A stretch of DNA of 64,000 nt from Sporobacter termitidis DSM 10068 (GTDB lineage: Bacteria > Bacillota > Clostridia > Oscillospirales > Oscillospiraceae): positions 686,800-750,799 of the forward strand of contig NZ_FQXV01000001.1 of assembly GCF_900130065.1 (NCBI RefSeq). The letters are read 5' to 3'. This document shows, one piece after another, positions 49,789 through 58,078 of the stretch (its first letter is position 1; each line of letters begins with the position of its first letter). The position numbers and the translations under genes were made by a program. A model generated the notes under the pieces. That model made no database searches and was not told the DNA's origin. It was given only the letters and a program-made list of their open reading frames with translations.

Positions 49789-50841
49789 ATGCGAAACGAC
49801 AGTAAATTTTACATGCCCGCCGAGTGGGCGCGGCACGAGCGGACCTTGATGGAGTGGCCGGTGAAATCGTCCCTTATCTGGCCGGACAATTACGGCGAGG
49901 TCTGCCGCGGCTACGCCGAGACGGCGCGGGCCATTTCGGCGTTTGAAAAAGTGACGATGCTCGTGAATGAGGACACCGCCGCCGAGGCGGAAGCGCTCTG
50001 CGGGCGGGACGTGGATTACCTCGCCATACCCCATAACGACGCCTGGTGCCGGGACAACGGCCCGACCTTTCTTTTGAGCCGGGAGGGCGGGCGCGCCGCC
50101 GTCAGCTGGCAGTTCAACGCCTGGGGCGAAAAATACGCGCACTACGACCTGGACAATCAGGTGGCGTCCAGGTCGGCGTCGCACTACGGCGTGCCGGTTT
50201 ACGAATCCCCCATCGTCCTGGAGGGCGGCTCCATCCACACGGACGGCGCGGGCACGCTCTTAACGACAAGGGAGTGCCTGCTCAACAAAAACAGGAACCC
50301 CCGCCTGACCCAGGCGGAAATCGAGGCGGAAATCAAAAGCGTCCTCGGCGTCTCCCGGATCATCTGGCTGAACCGTGGGCTTTACGGCGACGAGACGGAC
50401 GGCCATGTGGACAACGTCGCCTGCTTTGCGGCGCCCGGCGTCATCCTGATACAGGCGTGCCGGGACCGGGACGACCCGAACTATGAAATCACCGGAGAAA
50501 ATCTGGAGCTTCTGCGCAGCGCGAGGGACGCGGCCGGCAGAACGCCGGAAATCGTCGAAATTCCCCAGCCCCCGGCGCGGTTTTACCGGGATGCGCGCCT
50601 GACGCTCAGCTATTTGAATTTCTATATCGTCAACGGCGGCGTCGTCCTCCCCGTTTTCGGCGGGGACGCGGCGGATACGGACGACGAGGCCCGGGGGATA
50701 CTGCAAAGGGCGTTTCCGGGCCGCGGCATCGCCGCGGTGGACGGCATGGCCCTCATCAGGGAGGGCGGCAACGTGCACTGCATCACCCAGCAGATGCCGG
50801 CTGCCTGTTCTTCTGAGGAGCGAAGCGGCGAAAAAGCTTAA
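49789..50841 (+). CDS. aguA: Agmatine deiminase
   Basis: A 350-residue guanidino-group-modifying enzyme. PAEWARHERTLMEWP, NDAWCRDNGPTFL, GDETDGHVDNVACF and the catalytic-Cys motif EGGNVHCITQQMP match AguA. It turns agmatine into N-carbamoylputrescine. The next gene supplies the amidase that makes putrescine, so the pair completes the agmatine-to-putrescine route. Arginine decarboxylase is not in the window. The last codons beyond the family end are basic and irregular. Confidence 0.93.
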   Translation: MRNDSKFYMPAEWARHERTLMEWPVKSSLIWPDNYGEVCRGYAETARAISAFEKVTMLVNEDTAAEAEALCGRDVDYLAIPHNDAWCRDNGPTFLLSREGGRAAVSWQFNAWGEKYAHYDLDNQVASRSASHYGVPVYESPIVLEGGSIHTDGAGTLLTTRECLLNKNRNPRLTQAEIEAEIKSVLGVSRIIWLNRGLYGDETDGHVDNVACFAAPGVILIQACRDRDDPNYEITGENLELLRSARDAAGRTPEIVEIPQPPARFYRDARLTLSYLNFYIVNGGVVLPVFGGDAADTDDEARGILQRAFPGRGIAAVDGMALIREGGNVHCITQQMPAACSSEERSGEKA

Positions 50842-50909
50842 CACCGAACGGAGAAGGCTTCTTCGCTGCGGGCGGAATGACAAATTTCAGCGTGTTGGGA
50901 GGTAACAGC

Positions 50910-51782
50910 ATGAGACTCGTCAAAGTGGCGGCCACGCAGATGCGCTGCACCGATTCGATCGAGGAGAATATCAAAAACGCCGAGGGGCTTGTCCGGCAGG
51001 CCGCCGCCCGGGGGGCGCAGATCGTCCTGCTGCAGGAGCTTTTCGAGACGCTTTATTTCTGCCAGAAGGAAAAGCCGGAATTTTACGACTACGCCGCCGA
51101 GACGGCGATGAACAGGGCCGTGACGCATTTCAAGGCCGTGGCGGAGGAGCTGGCCGTGGTGCTGCCCATCAGCTTTTACGAAAAGCGCAACAACGCCCGG
51201 TACAACGCCCTGGCCGTCATCGACGCCGACGGCGAAACGCTGGGCGTCTACCGCAAGAGCCACATTCCGGACGGGCCGGGCTATGAGGAGAAGTATTACT
51301 TCAACCCCGGCGACACCGGCTTCAAGGTCTGGAATACGAAATACGGCAGGCTCGGCGCGGGCATCTGCTGGGACCAGTGGTTCCCGGAGGCGGCGCGCTG
51401 CATGGCCCTCATGGGCGCCGAGCTTTTGTTTTACCCCACGGCCATCGGCTCCGAGCCGGAGAGCCCGGAGGTGGACTCCAGGGATCACTGGCAGCGCTGC
51501 ATGATCGGCCACGCGGCCTGCAACCTCGTCCCCGTCGTCGTCTCCAACAGGATCGGGACGGAGCGGATCGACGATTCCGCCGTCACCTTTTACGGCTCGT
51601 CGTTCATCGCCGGCCCCACCGGGGAAAAGCTGGCCGAGGCCGGCAGGACGGAGGAGGTTGTGCTGACGGCCGAGTTCGATTTGGACAAGCTCGCCCGCCA
51701 GCGCGCTGAATGGGGAATTTTCCGCGACCGGCGGCCCGACCTGTACGGCGCGCTGCTGACGTATGACGGCGTTGTGAAATAA
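50910..51782 (+). CDS. aguB: N-carbamoylputrescine amidase
   Basis: A 290-residue nitrilase-superfamily amidase. The Glu-Lys-Cys triad is visible in LLQELFETLYF, YRKSHIPDGPGYEEKYYF and GAGICWDQWFPEAARCMAL. It hydrolyses N-carbamoylputrescine to putrescine, CO2 and ammonia, following AguA. The start is ATG 50910 with GGGAGGT upstream; the frame opens 11 codons earlier without one. The stop is followed by a terminator-like hairpin. Confidence 0.92.
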   Translation: MRLVKVAATQMRCTDSIEENIKNAEGLVRQAAARGAQIVLLQELFETLYFCQKEKPEFYDYAAETAMNRAVTHFKAVAEELAVVLPISFYEKRNNARYNALAVIDADGETLGVYRKSHIPDGPGYEEKYYFNPGDTGFKVWNTKYGRLGAGICWDQWFPEAARCMALMGAELLFYPTAIGSEPESPEVDSRDHWQRCMIGHAACNLVPVVVSNRIGTERIDDSAVTFYGSSFIAGPTGEKLAEAGRTEEVVLTAEFDLDKLARQRAEWGIFRDRRPDLYGALLTYDGVVK

Positions 51783-51803
51783 CGCGGCGTTTCCTTTCCG
51801 GCC

Positions 51804-51834
51804 CGGCACGTAAAGCCCGGAGGCTTTTTGCCGA
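51804..51834 (+). terminator. Terminator-like hairpin after aguB
   Basis: The inner stem AAAGCC/GGCTTT with loop CGGA is enclosed by CGGCA/TGCCG. It recalls the AAAGCCC/GGGCTTT end stem of the three-copy element, but the rest of that element is absent here. Confidence 0.6.
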
Positions 51835-51908
51835 TAAAAGACTATAAAGATCACCGGCGGCCTGTCAATAATCACGGTTTCTCCGGCAAGTAAGGGTGTG
51901 GGACATGT

Positions 51909-53162
51909 ATGGCGATACTCGAGGACTACTACAGAATACTCCAGGTGCATTATCTGGCCGAGCCTGAGGTCATCGAGAGCGCCTACAAACGTCTGGCGAA
52001 GAAATACCACCCCGACGTCAGCAAAACCCTCGGCGCCGAGTTCCGGATGAAGAAGCTCAACGAGGCGTACGCCACGCTCAGCGACAGCGAGAAAAGAAAA
52101 GCCTACGACGCGCAGCGGCGCCTGAGGCCGGAGCCGCCGCCCCGCCCCGCGGCATACGCCCGGCCCGCGCCCGAAGGGGCGGCCTCATACGAAACGCCCG
52201 AACCGCCGCCGGACCCGGACACGCTCTGTCCCGCCCAGGCCAAAGACGCGCTGGCGCGGTACTTCAGCTGCCTCAAGGAGCGCGACTATCCGGGCGCCTA
52301 CGGCCTGATCACCGCCACGGACAAGAAAAACATCACGCCGGAAGACTTCGCCAAATGGCAAAGCGGCGTGTCGCGCATATACGTCCTGCAGGAATACGCC
52401 TTCAAGGCCGACAGCATCTCCGCCGATCAAACGCTGAGCGGGCAGACGTACCCGCAGGTCATTGACTTCTCCGTCAATACCGTCGAGCAGAACGCCGTTA
52501 TGGACCGGCTCGAAAAGGACACCGTCAGCAAAAAGGCCGTCCTGGAGGACAGCATCTGGCGGATTTATATCGGCTACGACGATATCCGGCCGCACATCGC
52601 CCGGTTCGAGGAGCTGAGCGGCCTTCTGGCGGCGAAGTCCGCCATCAACGACCTTGTGGATTTCTACAGCTTCAAGGACAGCGGGACAGGCCTTTACAAC
52701 AAAAAGGGCTTTGCCGAGGCAGCGCAGCGGGAGATCATACGGTATAACCGCTACGGGAATATTTTTTCCGTCATCCTGCTGGAGGTCAGCCTGGATCGGG
52801 AGTTCCGCCGCGCCGGCAGTCAGGAGCTGCTGCGCCATATCGCCGACTGGGCCGGCCGGCTTTTGGGCGATAGCTTCAAGGAACTCGATCTTCTCGGCCG
52901 CTGGGGCGAAACGGGCTTTATCGTCCTTTTGCCGGAGACAAACCTGAGCGGCTGCCTCAACGCCGCGCAGAGTATTACCGAGATTTTTTCCAAGGAAGCT
53001 TTCGTACATAATAAAAAGACGTATACGGCCAAGCTCAATATCGGCGTCGAGGAATTCCGCGGCTCCATGGAGGAAACGCTCCGCAAGCTGGGCGACTACA
53101 TCCGCAGAGCCGCCAAATTCAAGGGTAACACCGTCGTCTATAAAAACGGCCTGATACACTGA
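51909..53162 (+). CDS. DnaJ-domain protein with degenerate GGDEF domain
   Basis: 417 residues in three parts. Residues 5-68 form a J domain with the intact HPD motif (AKKYHPDVSKTLG). A proline-rich linker follows. Residues about 110-225 look like an NTF2/DUF4878-type fold. Residues about 255-410 resemble a GGDEF domain (DSGTGLYNKKGFAEAAQREI, LGRWGETGFIVLLPET), but the signature GGDEF is replaced by WGETGF. So it is unlikely to make cyclic-di-GMP and may bind it or act as scaffold. I know of no named protein with this order. It stands alone, with no clear operon partner. Confidence 0.75.
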   Translation: MAILEDYYRILQVHYLAEPEVIESAYKRLAKKYHPDVSKTLGAEFRMKKLNEAYATLSDSEKRKAYDAQRRLRPEPPPRPAAYARPAPEGAASYETPEPPPDPDTLCPAQAKDALARYFSCLKERDYPGAYGLITATDKKNITPEDFAKWQSGVSRIYVLQEYAFKADSISADQTLSGQTYPQVIDFSVNTVEQNAVMDRLEKDTVSKKAVLEDSIWRIYIGYDDIRPHIARFEELSGLLAAKSAINDLVDFYSFKDSGTGLYNKKGFAEAAQREIIRYNRYGNIFSVILLEVSLDREFRRAGSQELLRHIADWAGRLLGDSFKELDLLGRWGETGFIVLLPETNLSGCLNAAQSITEIFSKEAFVHNKKTYTAKLNIGVEEFRGSMEETLRKLGDYIRRAAKFKGNTVVYKNGLIH

Positions 53163-53360
53163 GGCCCCATCTGAATATCCGACCCGGCCGGGCTTCCCGG
53201 CGAAGCGCCCGCATATTTGTGAAATTGCGGCATATTCGCCGGGAAGCCTTTCTCATGAATACGGATTTATGTAGACATTTATTGTCGCTTCGGCTTTTAA
53301 AACGCGTGATCGTGACGTATAATGATTTCAAATTTCCCCACCCGCCCGCCCTATAGTGGT
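53163..53360. other. Intergenic segment before the repeat mosaic
   Basis: A 198-base stretch after the DnaJ/GGDEF gene. It contains an imperfect GGGAAGCC-type inverted repeat (CCGGGCTTCCCGGCGAA at 53188 and TTCGCCGGGAAGCC at 53235) that may end the upstream transcript. No gene is seen. Confidence 0.45.
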
Positions 53361-53692
53361 ATAGGGGGCTGCCGCCCCCTATGACCCCTTTGATGGGGCT
53401 CCGCCCCATACCCCGTTCGGGGCTCCGCCCCGGACCCCGTTGGGCTCCGCTTCATCCCCGTTTGGGGCTCCTCCTTGGACCCTGCTGGGTTTGCTCATTT
53501 CCTTGCCGCGTCGCCGCTCCATACCCTTCTTCGGGGGCTCCGCCCCCGGCCCCGTGACCACCGGCCTCCCCTGTTCAACGGCCGTACCATGTAGGGCGAT
53601 TTGCGAATCGCCCGCCGTTCCCCGTCCCCGTCCTTGTCGCCCCAAGGCTCCTTTTTGAAAGGAGCTGTCGGCGAAGCCGACTGAGGATTGCC
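53361..53692. repeat. Composite intergenic repeat, copy 1
   Basis: Three blocks in order: CCCTATGACCCCTTTG plus GGGGCTCCGCCCC units, repeated several times; GGGCGATTTGCGAATCGCCC; and GGCTCC...GGAGCTGTCGGCGAAGCC with GACTGAGGATTG. The same blocks occur in the same order at 60395-60600. Open frames across it are proline/arginine-rich artefacts. Confidence 0.7.
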
Positions 53693-54963
53693 TCCCGTGC
53701 CGCGCGGCACCGCAACTGTCCCGCCGCGTTTGTCATTCCCGCCTGCGCTGAAATGACACGGCAAAGGACAGAATGCCCGCGCGTTTTCCGTGCGACGCCG
53801 CCCCACGCCCCTCGTAGGGGCAGACCTTGTGTCTGCCCTCCCCGATGTGCAATGCAGCAATGTTATAGGGCTGAAGGGTACAGTATAATATATCTATAAG
53901 ATATATATCTAATAGATATATTGCAACGCTGGACGGAAGGGCGATTGATAATCGCCCCTACAGGTTGTGTCCGCGTATATTGCGGGGGCCGGACAGCCTG
54001 CGGCCCCTGGCGCTTCGTTCGTTTCCGCCGTCGTGCTGCGGGAAACGGAATGGCATAGGAGGCATTCCCAAGGTGCAAAACCTTGCCGATGCCTGTAGGG
54101 AAGATTATCAATCGCCCGTCCCGCCCGGCGAAGGCACACCACGTAGGGGCCGCCGCCTCGGCAGCTGCGCCAACAAGTGACGCGCCCTACGGGGGGCGGG
54201 TGCGACCCCGGCGCTGCAGGGTGTTCACCCGGTCATCGTCTCACCCAAAATGAGGCCTACCCATGTTATAATGAATCCGAGAATCCCAAACGAAGAGACC
54301 GCAGCAGAAAAAAATATTTATAAATATAACACAAATTGAGATTTTCAAAATCCAATTATCCTGTAACCGCAACGCTTTGACCATCTTTACAAAACGAAAC
54401 GTTTCATACCTTTGTAACATATCAAAGAAAATATCGCGTCAATCCAGCCCCTTTTCAAAGCTTTACAAGGCGTTTTTAATCAATATCAGCCCCAAACCAT
54501 CCAACAGAAGCCCCTTTTCGTCCAATACAAGTCTGTTTTCCCGTCGAATCCCTCGTAGGGGGCGATGCTCACATCGCCCCGTCGGCCCTTCCCCACAGGC
54601 CACCCCCGCGCCAACAACCCCGGACGGCCAATGGCCGTCCCCACGGCATATCCTTATGGCTTTATGTAGGGGCGATTATCAATCGCCCGCCGTTCCCCTT
54701 TCCCCGGCTCCCTCAGACGAGGGAGCTGTCGCCCGCAGGCGACTGAAGGAGGGAACTCCTCCCGGCGCCCCGCCGCACAAGAACGGCGGGAGCAAGCCCC
54801 CGCCCTACACCGCCGTAATTCAATGCGCCATCGTAGCCGGGACCACCGGCCCGTCGTCGGTCCTTGCCCCGCCCAATGATTAAGCCGCGCTGTTTTGACC
54901 GATGATAATAGCAATTCCAGCATTACAATATCGTACTACTTAACTTTCACTGGAGGACTGGTC
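53693..54963. other. Repeat-rich non-coding region upstream of folE
   Basis: No supportable gene in 1.27 kb. Short palindromic repeats of the GTAGGGGCGAT...ATCGCCCC kind lie at about 53810-53842, 53938-53962, 54095-54122, 54555-54582 and 54665-54692. A GGCTCCCTCAGACGAGGGAG element lies at 54706-54753. A short AT-rich stretch at 53881-53924 is self-complementary. Bases 54300-54540 are AT-rich and strikingly poor in G on this strand, unlike the surroundings, and remain unexplained. The folE promoter should lie in the last 70 bases. Confidence 0.55.
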
Positions 54964-55530
54964 ATGGACAAAGTCAGAATAGAAAAAGCCGTCAGGGAGA
55001 TACTCCTGGCCATCGGTGAGGATCCGGAGAGAGAGGGGCTTGTGGATACGCCCAGGCGGATTGCCAACATGTACGAGGAGATTTTTTCAGGGCTCGGCGA
55101 AGCGCCCGAAAAGCACCTGGAGATCTTTTTTCAGAAGGAACGGTACGAGGAGCTCGTGCTCGTCAAGGACATCCCCTTTTATTCCACCTGCGAGCACCAT
55201 CTCGTCCCCTTCGTGGGCAAGGCGCACGTCGCGTATATCCCGAAAAACGGCAAGCTCACGGGCCTGTCAAAGCTGGCGCGCGTCGTGGAGACGGTTTCAA
55301 GGCGGCCGCAGCTGCAGGAACGGCTGACGGCCACGGTGGCGGACACCATCTTCAACGCGCTGGAGCCCTACGGCGTGATCGTGGTTGTCGAGGCCGAGCA
55401 CATGTGCATGACCATGCGGGGCGTCAAGAAGCCCGGCGCGATGACGGTGACCTCGGCCATCCGGGGCATCTTCGCCACGGACCAGAAGGCCAGGGCCGAG
55501 GTCATGTCCATGATCAACAGCGGGAAATAG
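54964..55530 (+). CDS. folE: GTP cyclohydrolase I
   Basis: 188 residues of the FolE family. The zinc and active-site motif [20 protein letters not shown] is intact, with the second zinc Cys in [12 protein letters not shown] and the [20 protein letters not shown] segment. It converts GTP to 7,8-dihydroneopterin triphosphate, the first step to folate. ATG 54964 follows GGAGG. It heads the operon folE-folP-folB-folK-HD. Confidence 0.95.
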   Translation: MDKVRIEKAVREILLAIGEDPEREGLVDTPRRIANMYEEIFSGLGEAPEKHLEIFFQKERYEELVLVKDIPFYSTCEHHLVPFVGKAHVAYIPKNGKLTGLSKLARVVETVSRRPQLQERLTATVADTIFNALEPYGVIVVVEAEHMCMTMRGVKKPGAMTVTSAIRGIFATDQKARAEVMSMINSGK

Positions 55531-55535
55531 CGGCC

Positions 55536-56372
55536 ATGACAAACACAGCCGATATCAGGACGATGCGCTTTCCCGGCGGTACGCTGGAATTCGGGAAGCG
55601 GACGCTTGTCATGGGGATTTTGAACCTGACGCCCGATTCCTTTTCCGACGGCGGCGACTACGTCACCGTCGGCAGCGCGCTGGCGCAGGCCAAAAAAATG
55701 CTCAGCGAGGGCGCCGACATCATCGATGTGGGCGGCGAGTCCTCCAGGCCCGGGCACACGCGCATCGGCGCCGGGGAGGAGCTCCGGCGCGTCATCCCGG
55801 TCATCCGCAGGCTGAGGGAAGAGACGAACGCCATACTCTCCCTCGACACCATCCGGCCTGAGGTCGCCGAGGAGGGCATCAAAAACGGTATTCACATCAT
55901 CAACGACATCTGGGGCTTTCAGGAGGATCGGCGCCTGGCCGACGTCGCCGCGAAATACGAAACCCCCGTTGTTTTGATGCACAACCAGAACGGCACCGAG
56001 TATCAGGGCAAAATGTTAGAAAAAATAAAACTTTTTCTTCAAGAATCTGTTAGAATTGCACTTGAATCTGGGGTGCACAGTGATAAAATTATTTTAGACC
56101 CCGGAATCGGGTTCGGAAAAACCGCCGAGCAGAACATCGATCTTATGCGCCGCCTTGCCGAAATCAGGGCGCTGGGCTACCCTCTCCTGCTCGGCACCTC
56201 CAGAAAATCCATGATCGGCCATATCCTGGACCTGCCGCCGAAGGAGCGGGTCGAGGGTACGGTCGCCACGACCGTTTTGGGCATTTCGCAGGGCGTGGAC
56301 ATTGTCCGGGTGCACGACGTTCTGGCAAATGTCCGCGCCGCCAGAGTGACCGACGCGATCGTAAGGAGATGA
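55536..56372 (+). CDS. folP: Dihydropteroate synthase
   Basis: 278 residues. MGILNLTPDSFSDGG, DIIDVGGESSRPG, the IINDIWGFQ block and IILDPGIGFGKT with LLLGTSRKSMIG are the DHPS landmarks and cover both substrate pockets. It joins the pterin pyrophosphate with p-aminobenzoate. It starts five bases after the folE stop, so translation is probably coupled. An overlapping longer frame upstream is within folE and not homologous. Confidence 0.95.
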   Translation: MTNTADIRTMRFPGGTLEFGKRTLVMGILNLTPDSFSDGGDYVTVGSALAQAKKMLSEGADIIDVGGESSRPGHTRIGAGEELRRVIPVIRRLREETNAILSLDTIRPEVAEEGIKNGIHIINDIWGFQEDRRLADVAAKYETPVVLMHNQNGTEYQGKMLEKIKLFLQESVRIALESGVHSDKIILDPGIGFGKTAEQNIDLMRRLAEIRALGYPLLLGTSRKSMIGHILDLPPKERVEGTVATTVLGISQGVDIVRVHDVLANVRAARVTDAIVRR

Positions 56373-56376
56373 ATGC

Positions 56377-56739
56377 TTGGACAAAATTCTGATGGAAAAC
56401 ATGCGCTTTTACGGATACCACGGAGTGCTGGCCGAGGAAAAAGCGCTCGGCCAGAAATTCGTCGTTGACGCCGCTTTGTATCTGCCCCTTCAAAAGGCGG
56501 GCAGGTCGGACGACCTCAATGACACGGTAAATTACGGCGCCGTCTATGACCGCATCAAGAGCATCGTCATTCAGGAGCGGTTTAACCTGCTTGAAGCGCT
56601 GGCCGAGCGGATCTGCGGCGAGATTTTCGCCATGGCGCCGCCCGTCCAGAAAATCGTTTTGAGGATCAAAAAGCCCGAAGCCCCGATTGACGCTATCTTT
56701 GATCATGTCGGCGTTGAAATTGAAAGGGATAGGTCATGA
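56377..56739 (+). CDS. folB: Dihydroneopterin aldolase
   Basis: 120 residues: MENMRFYGYHGVLAEEKALG with the conserved Tyr and Glu, LNDTVNYGAVYDRIKSI and FNLLEALAERICGEIF. It cleaves dihydroneopterin to 6-hydroxymethyl-dihydropterin. The start is TTG 56377, eight bases after AAGGAG. It overlaps folK by 4 bases. Confidence 0.93.
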   Translation: MDKILMENMRFYGYHGVLAEEKALGQKFVVDAALYLPLQKAGRSDDLNDTVNYGAVYDRIKSIVIQERFNLLEALAERICGEIFAMAPPVQKIVLRIKKPEAPIDAIFDHVGVEIERDRS

Positions 56740-57221
56740 ACAGAGTTTTTTTCAGCCTTGGATCGAACCTGGGCGACACGGAAGCCAACATCAAGGAGGC
56801 CCTCCGCCTTTTGTCCGAAAAGGTCCGCGTCGTCAGAGTCTCCTCCTTCTACGAAACAGAGCCCGTGGGCTACAAGGACCAGCCCTGGTTCCTGAATATT
56901 GCGGCGGAGGGCGCCACCAGTCTCTCTCCCGAGGAGCTGCTGCAATTTACCCAGAGCATCGAGCGGCAGATGAAGCGGGTCAAAACCATCGTCAACGGGC
57001 CGAGGAGCATCGACGTGGATATCCTGCTGTTTAACGACGATATGATTAAGACAGAAACACTCACCATCCCGCACCCGAGAATGCTCGAGCGGGCTTTTGT
57101 TTTGGTGCCGCTTTATGAAATCGCGCCCGGACTGATCCTGGACGGCCGCTATATCAAGGACCATCTGGACGGCCTGAAGGGCGAAAAAATACGCAAGAGG
57201 CTCGGCCAATGCAGCGCGTAA
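56736..57221 (+). CDS. folK: 2-amino-4-hydroxy-6-hydroxymethyldihydropteridine pyrophosphokinase
   Basis: 161 residues, with FFSLGSNLGDTEANIKEAL, SSFYETEPVGYKDQPWFLN and the signature GPRSIDVDILLF followed by IPHPRMLERAFVLVPLYEI. It pyrophosphorylates hydroxymethyl-dihydropterin before FolP acts. It overlaps folB by 4 and the HD gene by 13 bases. Confidence 0.95.
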   Translation: MNRVFFSLGSNLGDTEANIKEALRLLSEKVRVVRVSSFYETEPVGYKDQPWFLNIAAEGATSLSPEELLQFTQSIERQMKRVKTIVNGPRSIDVDILLFNDDMIKTETLTIPHPRMLERAFVLVPLYEIAPGLILDGRYIKDHLDGLKGEKIRKRLGQCSA

Positions 57222-57685
57222 ACCGCCTGCTCCGCGACCCCGAATTTATTGGCTATATGCAAAAGAACAAAGACGCAGAAAAGGACCGGGTCTATTGCCG
57301 CCACGATTTGGCGCACGCCCTGGACGTGGCGCGGGTCGGCTGTATCCTCAAGCTCGAGGAAAAGCTGGAAATCGGCAAGGCGCTCATTTACGCCGCCGCC
57401 CTCCTGCACGACATCGGGCGCTGGGTACAGTACGAATCGGGCGTCGGCCACGACACGGCGGGCGCGGCGTTGGCGGAAGGCCTTCTCCAAAAGCACGGCT
57501 TCAGCGCCGATGAAACAAAAGATATTCTGGAGGCCATCGGCGGCCACCGGTCCGGCGGGGGCAATACGCCCCTGGGGCGCATCCTGTACCGGGCCGACAA
57601 GCTCTCCAGAAACTGCGTCGGCTGCGATGCGATCAAAACCTGCAAAAGGTTTTTAAACGGCGAGGAGCCCTTTCTTCAATACTGA
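57209..57685 (+). CDS. HD-domain phosphohydrolase in the folate operon
   Basis: A 158-residue HD-domain protein. The first His is in YCRHDLAHALDV, the HD pair in ALLHDIGRW and later ligands in GHDTAGAALAE and IGGHRSG. Cytoplasmic and without other domains. The window's fol operon lacks a recognised dihydroneopterin triphosphate pyrophosphatase, so a pterin-phosphate hydrolase role is worth testing. Other nucleotide substrates are equally possible. The start overlaps folK by 13 bases. Confidence 0.82.
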   Translation: MQRVNRLLRDPEFIGYMQKNKDAEKDRVYCRHDLAHALDVARVGCILKLEEKLEIGKALIYAAALLHDIGRWVQYESGVGHDTAGAALAEGLLQKHGFSADETKDILEAIGGHRSGGGNTPLGRILYRADKLSRNCVGCDAIKTCKRFLNGEEPFLQY

Positions 57686-57771
57686 CGCGCCGACACAATT
57701 AATAAAAGAATTTGTCTTTTATTGCGCAAAGGCGGCCGGCCGCCCATGCTTTTTATGTTGCATATGATATA

Positions 57772-57800
57772 TTGACAACATTTCTTCAACGTGTTAAACT
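57772..57800 (+). promoter_or_regulatory. Promoter of the ilv operon
   Basis: TTGACA (57772-57777) and TAAACT (57795-57800) are 17 bases apart, 36 bases before the small leader ORF. Confidence 0.65.
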
Positions 57801-57835
57801 GTCCCCAATCATCCTAAAGGTAAGGAGTCATAAGC

Positions 57836-57964
57836 GTGTTTGCTATTTTTAATACAGCTATCAACTTTATTATTAGCGTACTCGTACTCGGGCTTATTAT
57901 TATTGTCCGGGCTATTTGTCATGTTAATAAAAAGAATTTCGCTGTAATAAAGGGCAGAACATAA
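57836..57964 (+). CDS. Branched-chain-rich 42-residue small ORF in the ilv leader
   Basis: A GTG-initiated ORF behind AAGGAG. Ten of its 42 residues are Ile, and Val and Leu add nine more, including LIII in the middle, and it ends in a basic tail. It lies between the ilv promoter and a strong terminator. This is the arrangement of a transcription attenuator in which ribosome stalling at Ile/Val/Leu codons controls readthrough. Equally, it could be a small single-span membrane protein. No alternative antiterminator pairing was proved. Confidence 0.6.
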   Translation: MFAIFNTAINFIISVLVLGLIIIVRAICHVNKKNFAVIKGRT

Positions 57965-57988
57965 GACTCCAAACAAAACGTCGTTACG

Positions 57989-58024
57989 GAGCCCTGCAGT
58001 GAAAACTGCAGGGCTCTTTCGTTT
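57989..58024 (+). terminator. Intrinsic terminator/attenuator before ilvB
   Basis: Perfect 12-base arms GAGCCCTGCAGT and ACTGCAGGGCTC flank a GAAA loop and are followed by TTTCGTTT. It lies 55 bases before ilvB and 25 after the small ORF, so it probably attenuates the operon. Confidence 0.8.
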
Positions 58025-58078
58025 ATATGTAACGATTTTAAGTACTATCACATCAAAGAAGTAAAGGAGGAGGCATCA

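Noticed and set aside
53361..53570. Repeated GGGGCTCCGCCCC units as a possible CRISPR array
   Set aside because: Units are short, irregularly spaced and themselves palindromic; there are no constant-length spacers and no cas genes.
53163..54963. Several open frames of 70-170 codons in the repeat region before folE
   Set aside because: They are Pro/Arg-rich, follow palindromic repeats (giving recurring RGDYQSP-like words), lack ribosome binding sites and match no family.
54895..54963. Tetrahydrofolate riboswitch before folE
   Set aside because: The short upstream region shows no recognisable conserved core or pairing.
55404..55535. N-terminal extension of dihydropteroate synthase
   Set aside because: It overlaps folE in another frame and has no DHPS similarity.
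57686..58078. T-box riboswitch upstream of ilvB
   Set aside because: No T-box consensus (AGGGTGG-type sequence near an antiterminator) or specifier structure was found.
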